This document shows, piece by piece, positions 17,901 through 25,883 of a stretch of 44,026 nt of DNA. A program made the position numbers and the translations under genes. The notes under the pieces were generated by a model, which worked only from the letters and a program-made list of their open reading frames with translations, was not told where the DNA came from and made no database searches. How positions within the stretch are numbered: position 1 is the first letter of the stretch; every line of letters begins with the position of its first letter. This DNA comes from Betaproteobacteria bacterium (GTDB taxonomy: Bacteria > Pseudomonadota > Gammaproteobacteria > Burkholderiales > Casimicrobiaceae): the NCBI GenBank assembly GCA_003153475.1, contig PLYT01000089.1, positions 35,200 through 79,225 of the forward strand. Reading direction: 5' to 3'.

Positions 17901-19421
17901 TCACGCTTCGGGCGTCAGCAGCGAGACCCCGAGACGCGCCCGACGCGAAAGCCACGGGCTCGGGCGATAGCGCGGATCGCCATACGCGCGCGCGAGCTCG
18001 TTCAGGATCGTGAGCAGGCGCGCCGGCCCCAGCGCATCGCCCCACGCCAGCGGTCCCATCGGATAGCCGAGCCCGATGCGGACGGCGAGATCGATGTCGG
18101 CCGGCGCCGCGATCCGTTGCTGCGCGATATCGCAGGCGATGTTGACTATGTGCGCCAGCACGCGCTGCACGATAAAGCCGGGGCTGTCGTGAATGATGGC
18201 GACGCTGACGCCGTCGGCGGCAAAAAGCGCATGAACCGAATTGCGCACCTCGGGGTGGGTGATGGGTGTCGTCATCACCGTGCGGTGCTTCGCGAGGTCA
18301 GGCAGGACGTCCAGCGCGACGGTGCGCGCAGGGTCGAGGCCTTCGTCGAGCGCAGCGGTCGTCGCATCGCTGCCCCAGGGCAGAACCAGGCAAACCGCGT
18401 CGGTTGCCGGCCGTGCGTCCGGTTCGACCTTGGCGCCGAGGCTGACCAGGAGCGAGGCGACGCGCTGGCGTGCGGCGTCATCGCGCGCGCTCACCCAGAC
18501 GCGACGCGCTGGCGCGGCGGCAGGCGCAGGCGGCGGGGGAACGGCTGCGGTGCCGCTGCCGTAATCGTAAAAGCCGCGCCCGGTCTTGCGTCCCAGCACG
18601 CCGGCGGCAAGCCGTTGCGCGCCCAGCGGCGACGGCCGGAACCGCGGCTCCTCGTAATACTGGTGGTAGATCGATTCCATCACCGGCTGCGACACGTCGA
18701 GACCGGTGAGGTCGAACAGCGCGAACGGTCCCATGCGAAATCCGGCGCCTTCGGTCAGCACGCGGTCGATCGTCGCAACGTCGGCGATGCCCTCGCCGAG
18801 AATGCGCAGCGCTTCGGTGCCGTAGCCACGACCGGCATGGTTGACGATGAATCCCGGCGTGTCGCGGGCGCGCACCGGCGTATGCCCGAGCGCCGCGCCG
18901 AAACCCAGCAGTCGCTCGACCACCTGCGGTGCCGTCAACAGGCCGCCGATGACCTCGACCAGCTTCATCAAGGGCACGGGGCTGAAAAAATGCAGGCCGG
19001 CGACTCTTTCCGGATTCGCGCACACGGCAGCGATGGCGGTGACCGACAACGACGAGGTGTTCGTCGCCAGGATGCATTCGGGGCCGACGATGGGCTCGAG
19101 CGCGCCAAACAGCGCCTGCTTGGCATCCAGCCGCTCGACGATCGCTTCGATCACCAGCTCCGCACGCGAAACCGCACCGAGCTCGGCGACCGCCGCGATG
19201 CGCGCGACGCTGCGTGCCGCATCCTCCTCCGTCAGCTTGCCCTTGGCCGCGAGCGTGGCCAAGGTCGCGGCGATCGCGCGCCGCGCTTCGGTCGCTGCGC
19301 CGGGCTTGACGTCGTAAAGGGCAACGTCGAACCCCGCCTGCGCCGCGATCTGGGCGATGCCGCGTCCCATCAGGCCGGCGCCGACGACGGCTATCGTGCG
19401 CGGAGCTTCGGTCGCGGTCAT
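17901..19421 (-). CDS. two-domain 3-hydroxyacyl-CoA dehydrogenase (PaaH-like)
   Basis: This enzyme oxidises 3-hydroxyacyl-CoA to 3-oxoacyl-CoA with NAD, in fatty acid or phenylacetate-type degradation. The N-terminal Rossmann domain has IAVVGAGLMGRGIAQIAAQ, and the catalytic region includes GLHFFSPVPLMKLVEVIGG (the conserved His in HFF-S-P). Two C-terminal dehydrogenase domains follow, the first with DTPGFIVNHAGRGY and GPFALFDLTGLD, the second with DSPGFIVQRVLAHIVN. This single large chain of about 500 residues is the PaaH/PaaC layout. The ATG at 19421 is favoured over 19442 because GAG precedes it and nothing precedes the other. The gene is divergent from the methyltransferase-like gene at 19590, leaving about 170 bp for two promoters. 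Confidence 0.87.
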   Translation of the reverse strand: MTATEAPRTIAVVGAGLMGRGIAQIAAQAGFDVALYDVKPGAATEARRAIAATLATLAAKGKLTEEDAARSVARIAAVAELGAVSRAELVIEAIVERLDAKQALFGALEPIVGPECILATNTSSLSVTAIAAVCANPERVAGLHFFSPVPLMKLVEVIGGLLTAPQVVERLLGFGAALGHTPVRARDTPGFIVNHAGRGYGTEALRILGEGIADVATIDRVLTEGAGFRMGPFALFDLTGLDVSQPVMESIYHQYYEEPRFRPSPLGAQRLAAGVLGRKTGRGFYDYGSGTAAVPPPPAPAAAPARRVWVSARDDAARQRVASLLVSLGAKVEPDARPATDAVCLVLPWGSDATTAALDEGLDPARTVALDVLPDLAKHRTVMTTPITHPEVRNSVHALFAADGVSVAIIHDSPGFIVQRVLAHIVNIACDIAQQRIAAPADIDLAVRIGLGYPMGPLAWGDALGPARLLTILNELARAYGDPRYRPSPWLSRRARLGVSLLTPEA

Positions 19422-19589
19422 CGTGCGCTCGCTTGGCATCATGGGCGGCGGCCATTATCCAATGAACGGCGCCCTCGTGCGAACGAACTATCGCCGCCTT
19501 CCAACTGTCGAGATCGGTATTGGCTTTGGATGCAGTAAACTTCGGTCGACCGGCCGCCGGCTGGATCGACGCACAGCAAGGCGCAACGC

Positions 19590-20228
19590 TTGCAACCCGC
19601 CAGCATCGACATTCCCGCCCTCGTCCTGACCGCGACCATCTGGGTCTATTGGTTCGCCGTCGGCGCGATGGTCGTTCGTGCGCGGCGCAAAACCCGGCAG
19701 CTCGCCGGTCTCGTGCCCGAACAGCCGCTGGAGCGCAGGATGTGGCTCGTTCTGGTGCCGACGATCGTGCTCTGGATCGTGCTGCCATGGCTTGCGCTGA
19801 CCCGCGCGCAGCCGCTGCTGGCGGTTCCCGAATTCGCGCGGAGCGTGGCCGCGTACGCGATCCTTCGCTGGGTGGCCGCCGTTTGCGCAGTGATGTGCCT
19901 CGGGCTCACCGCCAAATGCTGGCGGCGCATGGGCAGCGACTGGCGGATGGCGGTCAGCGAGACGCAAAAAAGCGCGCTGATCACCGATGGGTTGTTCGCC
20001 CGGGTCCGACATCCGATTTATGCGCTGCAGATGCTCTTGATGCTGTGCTCGGTGCTGATCGTGCCGACCGCGCCGATGCTCCTGATCGCGCTCGTTCACG
20101 CGAGTCTGATGCACCTCAAGGCGCGCAACGAGGAACGGCATCTATCGAAGGTGCACGGTGTGCAGTACGAAGCCTACCTCAAGCGCACCGGCCGCTTTTT
20201 TCCACGGCTTGCCACCGGCGGCAACTGA
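19590..20228 (+). CDS. membrane methyltransferase of the isoprenylcysteine carboxyl methyltransferase type
   Basis: The 212-residue product has four or more hydrophobic segments (VLTATIWVYWFAVGAMVV, LVLVPTIVLWIVLPWLAL, the ILRWVAAVCAVMCLGL segment, MLLMLCSVLIVPTAPMLLI) and the ICMT/phosphatidylethanolamine methyltransferase signature. That signature runs LITDGLFARVRHPIYALQML and later ARNEERHL and YEAYLKRTGRFFP, which bind S-adenosylmethionine. Bacterial members methylate lipids or unknown membrane acceptors. The start is a TTG at 19590 preceded by AAGG. It lies 98 bp before the first hydrolase of the lipid cluster, in the same direction, so it may belong to it. The acceptor is not identifiable. 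Confidence 0.8.
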   Translation: MQPASIDIPALVLTATIWVYWFAVGAMVVRARRKTRQLAGLVPEQPLERRMWLVLVPTIVLWIVLPWLALTRAQPLLAVPEFARSVAAYAILRWVAAVCAVMCLGLTAKCWRRMGSDWRMAVSETQKSALITDGLFARVRHPIYALQMLLMLCSVLIVPTAPMLLIALVHASLMHLKARNEERHLSKVHGVQYEAYLKRTGRFFPRLATGGN

Positions 20229-20326
20229 TCGGTCGATACGATTCCCGAACCTTGACGCCGGGCACGACAACCGCGCACCGCACAAGCTCACGCCGGCCGG
20301 CGGCATTGCATCGATGGCGTACCGGC

Positions 20327-21355
20327 ATGACGGTGGCGCTGTTGGTCGTCCTGCTGTCGGGGATGCGAGCGTGCCTGGCAGCAGGATCCGACGCGCCGGC
20401 CGCGAGCGAGGCGCTCCGCCGGCTGCCATCGATCGATCGCAAGATCGAGGAACGCATCCTGGCGCTCGATCCGCAGCACATTTCCGCCGCCGAGGTTCGC
20501 GACGTGCTCAAGCACGCGCCGGCACCGCGCATCATCGGCATCCAGGGAAGTTTTCCGCTGATCACGATGGAACCGTTCGCCCAATACCTGATCGCGATGG
20601 GGTATCCGGAGGACCGGCTGCGCGATCCTCGTAACGGCAGCATGTCGCGCAGCAGCTTCGGTGACAGCGAAGAGCTCGCCGGCGAGATGGCCTGGTATTA
20701 CGAGTCCGACGGCATGATGCCGATGCTGATCGGACACAGCCAGGGCGGCATGCTGGCGATCAAGGTGCTCTACGAACTCAACGGCTCGTTCCACGCGGCG
20801 ATCCCGGTGTGGAATCCGCTGACCGGTCAGTCGGAGCAACGCACCAGCATCGTCGATCCACTGACCGGTCTCGAGCGTCCGGTGGTGGGGCTCAAGCTGC
20901 CCTACGTCGCCGCACTCGCCACCGGCAAGCTGCCGCGTTTTCTGTTCGGCCAGTGGAGCATGATGGGGAAGCTCCGCGCGATCCCCGACACGGTCGAGGA
21001 TTTCACCGGGTTCTCGATCGAATGGGACATGATCGCCGGTACGCCGCCCGGCAGCGAGGCATACCATGCCGACGGCACTGCGCACGTGCGTAACATCGAG
21101 CTGCCGGCCACGACCAGCCACATCCGCATGCCGCGTACGCGCTACCTGACCCGCAATCCGGCCACACGCGCCTGGATCGACAACTACGATCCGGCCACAA
21201 CGCAGCCGCCGCTGCCGCAAGGACCCGATGTCGACAGCGCCAACATCGTGCATGCAGCGGACATCTGGTACAGCGTCAAGAAGCACTGGTGCATCGAGGC
21301 GCAGCGGCTGCTCAAGGCGCGCCGCGCGGCCGACAAATCGGGCAGGGCCGAGTGA
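20327..21355 (+). CDS. exported alpha/beta hydrolase, paralogue 1
   Basis: This 342-residue protein has a signal-like N-terminus (MTVALLVVLLSGMRACLAAG) and then a serine-hydrolase core: WYYESDGMMPMLIGHSQGGM, with the nucleophile elbow G-H-S-Q-G. It has two paralogues in this window (22644-23708 and 33186-34316). All three share IxxRILALDPxxIS near the N-terminus, the elbow, and a C-terminal motif like ADIWYSVKKHWCIEAQRLL. The Cys in the first hydrophobic stretch is not in a clean lipobox, so this copy may be a soluble periplasmic protein. Its stop overlaps the GTG of the condensation-like gene (GTGA). I recognise no named family; an esterase or acyl-transfer role is inferred. Confidence 0.8.
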   Translation: MTVALLVVLLSGMRACLAAGSDAPAASEALRRLPSIDRKIEERILALDPQHISAAEVRDVLKHAPAPRIIGIQGSFPLITMEPFAQYLIAMGYPEDRLRDPRNGSMSRSSFGDSEELAGEMAWYYESDGMMPMLIGHSQGGMLAIKVLYELNGSFHAAIPVWNPLTGQSEQRTSIVDPLTGLERPVVGLKLPYVAALATGKLPRFLFGQWSMMGKLRAIPDTVEDFTGFSIEWDMIAGTPPGSEAYHADGTAHVRNIELPATTSHIRMPRTRYLTRNPATRAWIDNYDPATTQPPLPQGPDVDSANIVHAADIWYSVKKHWCIEAQRLLKARRAADKSGRAE

Positions 21356-22647
21356 AGGGTCGGCTCAACCTGTTCCAGGCGGCGATGGTGCGCTGGCGTG
21401 AAATGCATCCGTACAACGCGGTGCACGTGGTTACGCTGCCGCAAGCGCTCGACGTGCCGCGGCTCGAAGCGACGATCGGTCGCCAGCTCGAGGGCCTCGG
21501 TCTCACCGGGCTCACGCTCGATCGTCGCCGGCTGCGGTACGAATGGACCGGAGGCGCCGCTGCCACTCCATTGTCGGTGCTTCCCGGCGGCGCCGATCCG
21601 CAGTCGCTCCTGCGAGCCGAAATGGAGCGTCAGTTGAACCTGGCGTTTCCGGCGGAAGGCAGGATCGAGCCGTTTCGTTTTTTTGCCGTCGAGACCGCGA
21701 CCGGGTTCCATCTGGGCCTCGCCTATGATCACCTGATCGCCGGCGGCGACTCGATCGTGCGGCTGTTGCAGCGTCTGGTCGAGGATTACTGCGGCATCGT
21801 CCCCGCCGGCGCGCCGTTGCCCCCCGATTTGTACCCGCCCCGATACAGGCGCCTGTTCGGCCGCCAGGCGTTTGCGCTGGCGCGCGGCCTGGCGAGCTGG
21901 CACGCTCTGATCGCCAGTTGCCGCCGCTCGGCCCGCCCGCCCTATCCGAAAGACGGCGATGGATACAACGGCGTTGTCTTCGCGTGCCTCGAGCCGACGG
22001 AATCGGCGCGGCTCGCCAAGACGGCGCACGCATGGGGCATGACGCAGAACGACATCTTTCTGGCGATCATGCTGAAGACGCTTTCGCCGCAAGCGCCGGA
22101 GCGGCGCCAGGCCACGCGGCGCCGTGACCTCGCCGTCGGATCGATCGTCAACGTACGACGCGATTTCGGCGCGCGCGCCGCGGCCGCCTTCGTCCCGATG
22201 CTTGGCTCGTTTCGCGTTGCGCATCCGGTGCCTGACGACATGCCGCTGTCCGAGCTGGCCCGATTCGTGTGGAGCGAAACCAGCGCGATCAAGCGCCGTA
22301 AGCTCTATCTGCAGACATTGCTGGCGATCGGCTTGTCCGGCTTGCAATGGCGATTTCTTTCGAACGAGGAGCGGCAAAGCTTCCACGCCAAGAACTACGC
22401 CGTATGGGCGGGAATCACGCCGCTGCAGCTGAACGCCTTGTGGCCGGAGGCGAAGGCCTACCCGTTTCGTCTGGGCTATGTGCGCGCGGTATCCACCGGT
22501 CCGCTGTCGCCGATTGTCGTCGCACTGACGACGCTGGGCGATATCGTCGAAGTGGCTTTATCATTCCGAAGGGCGGCAATCGATCGCCATCGCGCCGAGG
22601 GCCTGCTCGCCGACATCGTCCATTGCATCAGGAACCTTGCGCCGTGA
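21352..22647 (+). CDS. condensation-domain-like acyltransferase with altered active-site motif
   Basis: The 431-residue product starts with a GTG overlapping the previous stop. Its layout (LNLFQAAMVRWREMHPYNAV, a mid-chain TGFHLGLAYDHLIAGGDSIV, and late VNVRRDF and PLQLNALWPEA stretches) resembles the coenzyme A-dependent acyltransferase superfamily, which includes NRPS condensation domains, wax ester synthases and PapA-type proteins. These join an acyl group to an amine or alcohol using HHxxxDG. Here the motif is DHLIAGG (126-132): the second His (H127) is kept, but the first His is Asp and the Asp is Gly, with another Asp at 133. It may be catalytic with altered chemistry, or a binding protein. 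It is sandwiched, with overlaps at both ends, between two hydrolase paralogues, so the three are one unit. Confidence 0.65.
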   Translation: MKGRLNLFQAAMVRWREMHPYNAVHVVTLPQALDVPRLEATIGRQLEGLGLTGLTLDRRRLRYEWTGGAAATPLSVLPGGADPQSLLRAEMERQLNLAFPAEGRIEPFRFFAVETATGFHLGLAYDHLIAGGDSIVRLLQRLVEDYCGIVPAGAPLPPDLYPPRYRRLFGRQAFALARGLASWHALIASCRRSARPPYPKDGDGYNGVVFACLEPTESARLAKTAHAWGMTQNDIFLAIMLKTLSPQAPERRQATRRRDLAVGSIVNVRRDFGARAAAAFVPMLGSFRVAHPVPDDMPLSELARFVWSETSAIKRRKLYLQTLLAIGLSGLQWRFLSNEERQSFHAKNYAVWAGITPLQLNALWPEAKAYPFRLGYVRAVSTGPLSPIVVALTTLGDIVEVALSFRRAAIDRHRAEGLLADIVHCIRNLAP

Positions 22648-23708
22648 TTGCGCCGCACCGAGTCGTCGGAATCGTTGTCGTCGCCATGGCGCTGGCCCTG
22701 TGCGGGTGCGCGACGACGGCGATCGAGGCGGCGGGCGACGATCTCAAGGCCCCGGCGGCAGGCAGCGTGCTGCGCGCGTTGAAGATCGATCCCGTCATCG
22801 AAAACCGCATTCTGGCGCTCGATCCGGAGCACATCAGCGACGACGACGTGCGCAATGCGCTGGCCAAGGGACCGACGCCGCGCATTTTCGAAGTGCATGG
22901 CGGCGTCTACCCGGTTTACCTGCTGATGCAGTCGTTCGGCCGATTTCTCATCGGCATGGGTTACCCGGAACAGAAAATCCGCGATCCCCGAGGCGGCGCC
23001 TATTCGCGCAACCCTTACGAAGACAGTGCCCAGCAGGCGGGTGAGATTGCCTGGTACTACGAACACGACGGCGTACGGCCGATGCTGATCGGCCACAGTC
23101 AGGGCGGCATCCAGGTCGTCACGATCCTGCACGAGCTTGCAGGCACGTTCGGCGCCGAGCGGAAGGTGTTCAATCCGCTGACCGGCCGTTTCGAGGATCG
23201 CACGACGATTGTCGACCCGATAACCGGCAGCCAACAGCCGGTCGTCGGCGTGTCGGTTGCCTACGCCTCGGTCGTCGGCACCGGAGGCTGGGCGCTGGCG
23301 ATGCCGGTGAACTGGAAAGTGTTGCCCGTGATCCGCTCGATTCCGGACACCGTCGAAGAATTCACCGGTTATCGGATCGGACTGGATCTGTTTGCCTGGG
23401 ATGCGCCCGGACTGGAAGGCGCCAAGACGTTTCACGCCGAAGGCAAGGCGACCGTGCGCAACGTGACGCTGCCGGCGGAGTACTCGCACGTTTTCGTTCC
23501 CGCGACCGCGCACCTTGCCGAATCTGCCGCGATGCGCGCATGGATCAACGACTTCGATCCCGACAACAAGGCGGGCAGGGCGCCGCTGCCTGAGGGCGAC
23601 GCGAGCAACGTGATGTGGGCCGCCGACGTCTGGCACAGCATCAAGAAGCACTGGTGCCTCGAAGCGCAGCGCTTGCTGCGCGCGCCGCGCCCGGCGCCGG
23701 GCCGATAG
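22644..23708 (+). CDS. alpha/beta hydrolase lipoprotein, paralogue 2
   Basis: This 354-residue protein begins with GTG at 22644, overlapping the condensation-like gene's stop (GTGA). Its signal ends in the lipobox LALCGCAT, so the mature protein starts at a lipidated Cys, with Ala-Thr following and no Asp that would hold it in the inner membrane. The core has WYYEHDGVRPMLIGHSQGGI (nucleophile Ser in GHSQG), and the C-terminal motif is ADVWHSIKKHWCLEAQRLL. It is closest to paralogue 3 in the middle part (MGYPEQKIRDPRGGAYSRNP). An intrinsic terminator is not obvious after it; 197 bp separate it from the FabL-like gene, and these include an AT-rich TAATTATTG tract that could hold a promoter. Confidence 0.82.
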   Translation: MIAPHRVVGIVVVAMALALCGCATTAIEAAGDDLKAPAAGSVLRALKIDPVIENRILALDPEHISDDDVRNALAKGPTPRIFEVHGGVYPVYLLMQSFGRFLIGMGYPEQKIRDPRGGAYSRNPYEDSAQQAGEIAWYYEHDGVRPMLIGHSQGGIQVVTILHELAGTFGAERKVFNPLTGRFEDRTTIVDPITGSQQPVVGVSVAYASVVGTGGWALAMPVNWKVLPVIRSIPDTVEEFTGYRIGLDLFAWDAPGLEGAKTFHAEGKATVRNVTLPAEYSHVFVPATAHLAESAAMRAWINDFDPDNKAGRAPLPEGDASNVMWAADVWHSIKKHWCLEAQRLLRAPRPAPGR

Positions 23709-23905
23709 GCCAGTGCCAGCCCGGCGCAAGGGTGCCGCTCGCGTGGACTCGATCGCCCCGGCGCAGCGTCGGCCCTGAGGCAGATTCATCCGGGCGTCGA
23801 GGTTGCTCGGTAGAGCGAAGCAGGCGATAATTATTGATTGTCCGCCGGCGCCTCACGCGTACCGGGGGCCTCGTCCTTCAAATCCACCACACAAACCGCC
23901 GCCCG

Positions 23906-24661
23906 ATGTCAGGCCCCCTTGCCGGAAAGGTCGCGCTCGTGACGGGCGCCTCGCGCGGTATCGGCCGCGCGATCGCGACCAAGCTTGCCGCGGGCGGCTG
24001 CGACGTCGCCGTCAATTACTACAACAGTCACGATGAAGCCGAAGCGCTGTGTGCGGAGCTTCGCACAGCCGGCCGGCGGGCGCATGCGTTCCAGGCCAGT
24101 GTCGGCATGCCCGAAAGTGTCGACGAGATGTTCACCGCCATCGCGACCCGTTTCGACCGCCTCGACATCGTCGTCAGCAACGCGGCCAGTGGCGTGCTCA
24201 AGCCGGCGATGGAAATGTCGCTCAAGCACTGGCGCTGGTGCATGGAGACCAACGCGTTCGCGCTGGCGCTGCTCGCGCAGCATGCGGTGCCGCAGATGCG
24301 CGACGGCGGCCGCATTATCGCGATGTCGAGCCTCGGCGCGTCGCGTGCGATGCCCGACTACGGCTTCATCGGCGCGTCGAAAGCGGCCCTCGAGTCGCTG
24401 GTCCGCACGCTGGCGCAGGAGCTCGGACCGAAGAACATCCGGGTCAACGCCGTCAGCGCCGGCGTCGTCGACACCGAAGCGTTGCAACATTTTCCGAATC
24501 GCGAGCAGCTGCTGGCCAATTTCGCGCAGCGCACCCCTGCCGGGCCCGTGCTGAGGCCGGATGACGTCGCCGGCGCCGTCTACCTGCTCTGTTTGCCCGA
24601 AGCGGCGATGATTACCGGCCACACGCTGGTCGTCGACGGCGGATTCTGCATCTCCGGATGA
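23906..24661 (+). CDS. FabL-like enoyl-ACP reductase (SDR)
   Basis: This 251-residue short-chain dehydrogenase has ALVTGASRGIGRAIATKLA at the cofactor site. Several segments strongly recall Bacillus FabL: SNAASGVLKPAMEMSLKHW, MSSLGASRAM and VDTEALQHFPNREQLL. The catalytic pair is Y152 and K159, spaced Y-x6-K as in enoyl-ACP reductases, not the Y-x3-K of ketoreductases such as the next gene. It would therefore reduce the double bond at the end of each elongation round, using NAD(P)H. The ATG at 23906 was chosen because the conserved sequence starts there; the frame upstream is atypical. It is followed by fabG after 7 bases, a tight operon pair. Confidence 0.85.
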   Translation: MSGPLAGKVALVTGASRGIGRAIATKLAAGGCDVAVNYYNSHDEAEALCAELRTAGRRAHAFQASVGMPESVDEMFTAIATRFDRLDIVVSNAASGVLKPAMEMSLKHWRWCMETNAFALALLAQHAVPQMRDGGRIIAMSSLGASRAMPDYGFIGASKAALESLVRTLAQELGPKNIRVNAVSAGVVDTEALQHFPNREQLLANFAQRTPAGPVLRPDDVAGAVYLLCLPEAAMITGHTLVVDGGFCISG

Positions 24662-24668
24662 GCGGACG

Positions 24669-25427
24669 ATGAAAGTCGATTCCGGGCTGGCCGGCAAGGT
24701 CGCGATCGTCACCGGCGGCAGCCGCGGCATCGGCCGCGCGATCGTCGAGCTCCTCGCCGACGAAGGCGTCGACGTTACGTTCTTCTATCGCGACAACGCG
24801 CAGGCCGCCGCGGATGTCGTGGCCGCCGGTTCCGCGGCGGGCCTCGCGATCGAGGCCATGCAGGTCGACGTCTGCGATGCGAAGGCGTGCGCCGACGCGG
24901 TCGAGCGGATTGCCGCGCGCACCGGGCGAATCGATGTGCTGGTCAACAATGCCGGCGTCATCCGGGACAACCAGCTGGCGGCGCTCGACGATGACGACAT
25001 TCGCGTCGTGCTCGACACCAACGTCGGGGGCGTGTTCAATATCACCCGCGCGGTGATCCCTCACATGATCATGCAGAGGTCCGGCAAGATCATCAACCTT
25101 TCGTCGGTCAGCGCCGAGAAGGGCGGACGCGGCCAGACCAACTACGCGGCAAGCAAGGGCGCAATCAACGCGTTCACGCGGTCGCTGGCCGTCGAGCTCG
25201 CACCGCGGAAGATCACGGTCAACGCCGTTGCACCCGGCGTGATCGAGACCGAAATGTCGCAGGACGTGCGCGATCTCGCCGGTGATCAGGTCAAATCGCG
25301 CATCCTGCTCAAGCGTTACGGCAAGCCGCAGGAAGTCGCGTACGCGGTGTGGTTTCTCGCCTCGCGTTACGCGGACTACATGACCGGACAGGTCGTCGCC
25401 GTCGACGGCGGCTTCAAAATGGAGTGA
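24669..25427 (+). CDS. fabG: 3-oxoacyl-ACP reductase (FabG-like)
   Basis: This 252-residue SDR reduces 3-oxoacyl-ACP to 3-hydroxyacyl-ACP with NADPH. It shows AIVTGGSRGIGRAIVELLA, VLVNNAGVIRDNQLAALDDD, the active-site NLSSVSAEKGGRGQTNYAASK (Ser145 region, Y159, K163, the normal Y-x3-K), and VNAVAPGVIETEMSQDV. Length and pattern are typical FabG. With the FabL-like gene before it, the acyl carrier protein after it (5 bases) and the dehydratase and ketosynthases further on, it provides the ketoreductase step of a full elongation set. A genome of this kind will also have a housekeeping fabG elsewhere, so this copy is probably pathway-specific. Confidence 0.88.
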   Translation: MKVDSGLAGKVAIVTGGSRGIGRAIVELLADEGVDVTFFYRDNAQAAADVVAAGSAAGLAIEAMQVDVCDAKACADAVERIAARTGRIDVLVNNAGVIRDNQLAALDDDDIRVVLDTNVGGVFNITRAVIPHMIMQRSGKIINLSSVSAEKGGRGQTNYAASKGAINAFTRSLAVELAPRKITVNAVAPGVIETEMSQDVRDLAGDQVKSRILLKRYGKPQEVAYAVWFLASRYADYMTGQVVAVDGGFKME

Positions 25428-25432
25428 ATAGC

Positions 25433-25861
25433 ATGGCGCAAAAAGAGATAAGCAAGGAAGAAATCATGGCGGTTTATCCGAAGGTCGCCGAGACGATGGC
25501 CGATGCGCTGGGTTGCGACGTCGATCAGGTCAAGCTCGACGTGTCACTGATCGAGGGGCTCGATGCCGAGTCGATCGATTTTCTCGACATGGTGTTCCGT
25601 CTCGAACGTGCCTTCAAGATCAAGATTCCGCGCGGCAAGATCGTCGAGAACGCCCGCGGTGACCTGCCCGAAGCCGAGTTCGAGCAGAAAGGCATCGTGA
25701 CCGAAAAGGGCCTCGCGCAGCTTAAGTCCTATCTGTCCGAGATTCCGGCCGAGCGCTTCAAGACGCCGATGAAGGTCGCCGACATTCCGCGCCTGTTCAC
25801 GCCGGCGACGTTCTGCAAGCTGGTGATCAGCGCGCAGCGCGAGGCCAAGGCGGCGGCCTGA
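25433..25861 (+). CDS. acyl carrier protein, long AcpXL-like type
   Basis: The 142-residue product is an acyl carrier protein that holds the growing chain as a phosphopantetheine thioester. The attachment site is S47 in GLDAESIDFLDMVFRLE, where the usual D-S-L-D is E-S-I-D. The surrounding helix and the FKIKIPRGK segment recall rhizobial AcpXL (a D-S-L-D-F-L-D-I-V-F type with F-x-I-K-I-P), which carries very long chains for lipid A. Normal ACPs are about 80 residues and AcpXL about 92; here a C-terminal extension of about 50 residues (from about 90, ending in TPATFCKLVISAQREAKA) is added, perhaps an interaction part. The start at 25433 follows the fabG stop by 5 bases. Confidence 0.82.
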   Translation: MAQKEISKEEIMAVYPKVAETMADALGCDVDQVKLDVSLIEGLDAESIDFLDMVFRLERAFKIKIPRGKIVENARGDLPEAEFEQKGIVTEKGLAQLKSYLSEIPAERFKTPMKVADIPRLFTPATFCKLVISAQREAKAAA

Positions 25862-25883
25862 CGACAAGCGCGACTTCCGCTGC

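Noticed and set aside
23780-23890. tRNA-like bits (GGTAGAGC, TTCAAATCC) before the FabL-like gene
   Set aside because: The spacing is too long and no acceptor or anticodon stem pairs; it is chance similarity.
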